8,488 nucleotides of DNA, taken from contig JAJZSX010000092.1 in assembly GCA_021849435.1 (NCBI GenBank), positions 1-8,488 of the forward strand, read 5' to 3'. This document shows, piece after piece, positions 5,449 to 8,488 of this stretch; the stretch's first letter is position 1, and each line of letters opens with the position of its first letter. Made by a program: the position numbers and the translations under genes. The notes below the pieces were generated by a model, which was not told the DNA's origin, did not search any database, and worked only from the letters and a program-made list of their open reading frames with translations. This stretch comes from Actinomycetes bacterium. Its GTDB lineage: Bacteria > Actinomycetota > Acidimicrobiia > Acidimicrobiales > RAAP-2.

Positions 5449-6615
5449 ATGATTCACGTGCGTCGCTGGGGCACGACTCGATTAACTTCCCTTCTCGTTG
5501 CTGCAGCCTTCGTATTTGCCAGCACGCTCACACCCATGACCGCCCAGGGCGCCACCATCGCCCAGACCAAAGCCGAAATTGCCCAACTATCCATCAGCCT
5601 CGCACGGCAAGAACAACTCAGTGAGACCATGGGCAACCAGTACGACGCCGAACAGGCGAAGCTCCAGTCCATCAGAGCCAGCATCGTCACTCTTGACACG
5701 CAGGAGGTGCGCTCGCGCGCGGCCGTGTCGGTGGCCTCCAAGGCACTTGTCACGGCCGTCGTACGCGCCTACGTTCTGGGAGTGGCCGACGCGCAGATTC
5801 TCTCGCTCTTCAACCAAAACGTCACCGAGAGTGACGCACGTCAGGTCTATGAAGATCAGGTCATTGGCAATCTCACCACGTTGAAGAAGACATACGAAAA
5901 GCAAAAGAGATCCCTCGACAGCACCATCGCCCAGGTCGCGCTGCAGCGATCTAAGGCGCAGCGGCGCACCAACGAGATGCAATTACTGCTCGCGCAAAAT
6001 GTCCGTCTTGAGAACAGCACCCGGGCCACGTTGGCCGTGGTGACCCAGACGCTGAAGGGGCAGATCATCGCCTATGAAATCACGATGGGCGTGGTGGCCG
6101 CCAAGGCGCGAAACTCGGCGGGCGAAGAACAGGCGGTGGCGGCCGCGGCGGCCGTCGGTGGTACCGCCGCCGCTAACAAAGTCCTCGCCGCGATAGCGGC
6201 GGCGGCGCCCCCAGCCATCACCGAAGTCGCCGGTAGCGCCCAGGGTGATCGGGCCCTGAAGTTCGCCGAGTCACAGATTGGCGTGCCCTACGTATGGGGT
6301 GGTGAAACACCAGGGGTGGGCTTTGATTGTTCGGGGCTCGTGCAATGGGCCTGGGCTAAAGCTGGCATAACTATCGCTCGCACGACCTATACACAGTGGC
6401 CAGCACTGCATCACGTGTCGCTCAGTGCACTTCAACCCGGAGATTTGCTCTACTACTACAACCTTGATGGTGATCATGAAGTCGACCACGTCGTGATGTA
6501 CGCCGGCAGCGGCCCCTGGGGAAAAAGCACCATAATCGACTCGGCGCACACTGGTACAAACGTGAGCTTCGCACCCCTCTTCACCTTTGGGCTCATTGGT
6601 GCGGCACGGCCCTAA
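5449..6615 (+). CDS. Secreted coiled-coil NlpC/P60 peptidoglycan endopeptidase, divergent paralogue
   Basis: A 388-residue exported protein. The signal peptide has MIHVRRWGTTR as basic end, a hydrophobic core at 12-28 (LTSLLVAAAFVFASTLT), and a likely cut near Ala35. Residues 36-220 are a long charged helical region with coiled-coil character. Residues 229-256 form an Ala-rich linker. The NlpC/P60 domain starts near 267: GVPYVWGG at 278-285, catalytic Cys294 in GFDCSGL, and His347 in VDHVVMY. The third-residue position aligns with Asp364 (IIDSA) with His367 close by, unlike the Gln of the neighbour. A short insertion (GPWGKS) lengthens that hairpin. The role is peptidoglycan stem-peptide cleavage outside the cell. 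It shares layout with the minus-strand gene but little sequence outside the catalytic core, so this is an old duplication. The start fits a leaderless promoter. CGGCC/GGCCG (6607-6621) forms a small hairpin around the stop codon. Confidence 0.93.
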   Translation: MIHVRRWGTTRLTSLLVAAAFVFASTLTPMTAQGATIAQTKAEIAQLSISLARQEQLSETMGNQYDAEQAKLQSIRASIVTLDTQEVRSRAAVSVASKALVTAVVRAYVLGVADAQILSLFNQNVTESDARQVYEDQVIGNLTTLKKTYEKQKRSLDSTIAQVALQRSKAQRRTNEMQLLLAQNVRLENSTRATLAVVTQTLKGQIIAYEITMGVVAAKARNSAGEEQAVAAAAAVGGTAAANKVLAAIAAAAPPAITEVAGSAQGDRALKFAESQIGVPYVWGGETPGVGFDCSGLVQWAWAKAGITIARTTYTQWPALHHVSLSALQPGDLLYYYNLDGDHEVDHVVMYAGSGPWGKSTIIDSAHTGTNVSFAPLFTFGLIGAARP

Positions 6616-7004
6616 CGGCCGGGAAAGAATCTGACGATCAGGCTCACTATCTCCAACCGCGTCAACAATTTCGCGACGAGTCGCAATGGTCGCGGTGGCG
6701 TTACTCTGGGCAACCGAGATATCTGCTCGTTCCTGGTGGCCCTATGGTCGATCAGTGAGTGGAGATCGGCGTACGTCGACTCTCGGTCGGTAGTTCGTTG
6801 ACGCAGACTGCGTACGGAGCGTTCTTCAACGCTGCGACACGTCTCCAAGATACGGGCACCCTCGACATTGAGGGCCCCTACCTCAGCCCAGAAATGGCTA
6901 ACGGAACTTTCTTGGCATCGCCCCGCTGAGACGGTGGCTTCCTTTGCCCTCATTCCCACGGCACGCCTTCGTGGATACTCCGCGTCGACCAGTAGAACCA
7001 TCAT
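6612..7004 (-). CDS. Doubtful ORF of 130 residues in the convergent gap
   Basis: This open frame from ATG 7004 to TAG 6612 begins 26 bp after the stop of the alpha/beta hydrolase and overlaps the end of the NlpC/P60 gene by 4 bp. I do not recognise the protein. It is Arg-rich, has no signal peptide or clear motif, and its third codon positions show only a weak GC preference. No strong Shine-Dalgarno precedes the ATG. It could be a small unknown gene in an operon with the hydrolase, but chance is more likely. If it is not a gene, the 415 bp between 6616 and 7030 hold nothing else that I can identify. Confidence 0.2.
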   Translation of the reverse strand: MMVLLVDAEYPRRRAVGMRAKEATVSAGRCQESSVSHFWAEVGALNVEGARILETCRSVEERSVRSLRQRTTDRESTYADLHSLIDHRATRNEQISRLPRVTPPRPLRLVAKLLTRLEIVSLIVRFFPGR

Positions 7005-7030
7005 CAGGCCGAGTCAATACACCGGGTAGG

Positions 7031-8056
7031 TCACTCTCTCCCTATTCCTTCGCGACTCAGGATCTGACTGGGACAACGGTGCTGGGCATCCAAGAGGAAA
7101 GCAACGATGGCCGGCGCCGCTGGGAGGAAGGCTTCCATCGAGGCGTGCGTGGCCTCGGGGAGAGTCAGCAACTGGGCGCGGCCGCGCGACGCACGTTCGA
7201 GGAGGATCGCGTCCGTCGGTGCAACAACTTCGTCGCGACCTCCGTGGATAAGAAGGACCGGAACACGAAGGCGCGCAATCGTCGTAACGGGGGCGAACGC
7301 GTCGAACGGAAGGCCAATCGTACGCTCGATACCCCGCAAGACGAGCGAGATGACCGGCCTCGGCATGCCCCGAGCGCGCATGGCGGCCCGCATGAATGTT
7401 CCGGGATGAGCCATCGCGGCGATGCTGACGACCGCCGCGACGCGCGCGTCACGACTGGCGACGAGTAACGCCGCTCCGGCGCCGACGGAGTGCCCGACCA
7501 GCGCGACGCATTCAGGCTCGACTCGTGGATCGGCGCGCAGCCAGCGAAGTCCGGCCTCGACGTCTTCGGCGAAGCGGGGCATCGATGCGAACCGGTCGTC
7601 GTCGCTGCGACCGTGGCCGCGAGCGTCAAGGAAGAGCGCGTGCATGCCAGCGGCCTGCAAGAGTGGCGCAATTGGCAGCATCAAATTTGCGGCGCCGTTC
7701 CATCCGTGGATGACGAGCACGGTCGGGCGTGGTCGGTCGTCCATTTCACAAGCGACAAACCATCCTCTGAGCGTGCGGCCGTTCGATCCAGGAATCGTGA
7801 CGTCGTCGGCAATCAGTTCGAAGTCCGCAGGCCCGAGGTCAACTGCGGCCCGTCGGACACGAAAGATTCGAGCGAGAACCCGAGGCAAGGCGAGCCAAAT
7901 AGCCACAACGGATATCACTCCAACAGCCGCGAACGGCCGAACAGTGCGTGTCCGCGCCGATATCACGACGAGGTGGCGCCCGTCGCACCAACCGCTTCGC
8001 AAGGCAATACCAATTTCACGCTTCCGTTCCACTCGTTTCGGTGCCACGCCGGGCAT
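7031..8056 (-). CDS. Membrane-anchored alpha/beta hydrolase
   Basis: A 341-residue serine hydrolase. Residues about 42-58 (FAAVGVISVVAIWLALP) form one transmembrane helix after a basic N-terminus, so the catalytic domain may sit outside the membrane or be held at it. The fold markers are in order: HGWNG at 117-121 (oxyanion loop), DARGHGRSD at 144-152, nucleophile Ser190 in GHSVGAG, a lid-like segment at about 215-250, Asp275 in HGGRDEVV, and His304 in ATHAS. The catalytic triad is complete. The substrate could be an ester, lipid or peptide and cannot be told from the sequence. The start is uncertain: ATG at 8056 has no clear Shine-Dalgarno, and an in-frame GTG at 7966 would still keep the membrane helix. 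It has no obvious operon partner; the ORF downstream is doubtful. Confidence 0.88.
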   Translation of the reverse strand: MPGVAPKRVERKREIGIALRSGWCDGRHLVVISARTRTVRPFAAVGVISVVAIWLALPRVLARIFRVRRAAVDLGPADFELIADDVTIPGSNGRTLRGWFVACEMDDRPRPTVLVIHGWNGAANLMLPIAPLLQAAGMHALFLDARGHGRSDDDRFASMPRFAEDVEAGLRWLRADPRVEPECVALVGHSVGAGAALLVASRDARVAAVVSIAAMAHPGTFMRAAMRARGMPRPVISLVLRGIERTIGLPFDAFAPVTTIARLRVPVLLIHGGRDEVVAPTDAILLERASRGRAQLLTLPEATHASMEAFLPAAPAIVAFLLDAQHRCPSQILSREGIGRE

Positions 8057-8213
8057 TCGAAGGACAATGAGCAGTTGTCGCGAAGTCTTGGAGTTCGTAA
8101 CCTACCCGTAGATCCATAGTGCTTGTATCGTATCGGCGTCTGCTAGATCACCCGATGGCGTCATGAGGCTCCCCGATGCAGAGGTCCAATTCCTGGCCGT
8201 CAGCCCCTCGAAA

Positions 8214-8276
8214 TTGAATAGTGGCTCGACCTTGAAACGAGCCCGGGTCTAGCCAATTGTCGAGCCACGAATTCAA
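8214..8276. repeat. Imperfect inverted repeat with 17/18-nt arms
   Basis: TTGAATAGTGGCTCGAC (8214-8230) and GTCGAGCCACGAATTCAA (8259-8276) are inverted copies. The inner 10 bp are perfect, then one extra base in one arm, then 6 more matching bp. The loop is 28 nt. It could form a strong stem-loop in DNA or RNA, or be a recombination or transposon-end remnant. There is no T tract for a terminator. Confidence 0.7.
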
Positions 8277-8284
8277 ACATGAGA

Positions 8285-8311
8285 GGACGTCTGTGGACGT
8301 TGGTGGACGTT
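8285..8311. repeat. Three GGACGT direct repeats at a 10-bp period
   Basis: GGACGT starts at 8285, 8295 and 8305, two of the copies continuing as GGACGTTG. Related TGGACG (8335-8340), TGGACA (8355-8360) and the reverse form AACGTCC (8347-8353) follow. The period is one helical turn, so a protein could bind all copies on one face; a 10-bp period is not compatible with a coding repeat. Confidence 0.7.
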
Positions 8312-8382
8312 GCACTTCGTCCGGCCAGCAAATCTGGACGCTGAGAAACGTCCCTGGACATTCTGGAAACACTCCCAAGGTG

Positions 8383-8410
8383 CCGGGATCGAGACCCGGG
8401 CGGCCCACTA
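8383..8410 (+). other. tRNA 3'-end-like fragment (T-arm plus acceptor strand)
   Basis: CCGGG (8383-8387), a 7-nt loop ATCGAGA, CCCGG (8395-8399), then GCGGCCC, A and CTA imitate a T-arm followed by the acceptor 3' strand and a near-CCA end. The loop differs from the canonical TTCRANY at positions 54 and 60, and no GGGCCGC 5' acceptor strand lies at the right distance upstream, so this is not an intact tRNA. It may be a tRNA remnant or an attachment site of an integrated element. Confidence 0.35.
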
Positions 8411-8488
8411 AATCGGGTGTATTAGTTCGGTACCTACTGGACGAATTGCCTTCGAGACCTCCTTTACGGACCTTCGACACCCGCTTGA

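Larger units (their letters stand above)
8057..8488. other. Gene-poor, structure-rich right end
   Basis: There is no convincing gene in these 432 bp. A minus-strand frame at 8148-8480 reads GRPGLDPGTLG, which resembles the peptides produced when the antisense of a tRNA T-arm is translated, so it is not called as a gene. The stretch contains an imperfect inverted repeat (8214-8276), phased GGACGT motifs (8285-8311) and a tRNA-3'-like segment (8383-8410), listed separately. A gene could start beyond the window edge. Confidence 0.5.

Noticed and set aside
7422..8119. Long plus-strand frames of 209 and 229 residues
   Set aside because: Both are shadows of the alpha/beta hydrolase, whose full catalytic triad is on the minus strand.
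8148..8480. Minus-strand frame of 110 residues with GRPGLDPGTLG
   Set aside because: The recognisable part looks like the antisense translation of a tRNA T-arm, the rest spans the inverted repeat and the 10-bp repeats, and no ribosome site supports the start.

Overview
The window is GC-rich DNA from what looks like an actinobacterium. The signs are Ala/Arg-rich proteins, two secreted coiled-coil NlpC/P60 cell-wall hydrolases, and two start codons with no Shine-Dalgarno but a TAnnnT box exactly 6 nt upstream, as in actinobacterial leaderless mRNAs. A class such as Acidimicrobiia is possible but cannot be fixed from sequence alone.

Region 1-993 (minus strand): a class I SAM methyltransferase overlaps, through ATGA, the start of a PIG-L (LmbE/MshB-like) zinc deacetylase that runs off the left edge. 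Region 1150-3391 (minus strand): a compact sulfur cassette reads, in transcription order, ArsR-rhodanese fusion regulator, DsrE-like sulfurtransferase, then sulfide:quinone oxidoreductase-like flavoprotein. Each stop codon shares one base with the next start (TAATG, TAGTG). Two adjacent palindromes lie just upstream of the regulator and are good operator candidates. The likely logic is a persulfide-sensing repressor controlling a sulfur carrier and a sulfide-oxidising flavoenzyme.

Region 3747-6615: two divergent NlpC/P60 endopeptidases (minus 3747-4853, plus 5449-6615), each with an export signal, a coiled-coil region, an Ala-rich linker and a C-terminal catalytic domain. They are separated by a 595-bp, relatively AT-rich intergenic region carrying a promoter at each edge. 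These probably cleave peptidoglycan stem peptides during growth or division.

Region 6616-8488: a gene-poor 415-bp convergent gap with one doubtful ORF, then a membrane-anchored alpha/beta hydrolase on the minus strand (7031-8056). The last 430 bp have no convincing gene but are rich in structure: a long imperfect inverted repeat, GGACGT motifs at an exact 10-bp period, and a stretch resembling the 3' end of a tRNA. Together these suggest a regulatory region or the border of a mobile element.
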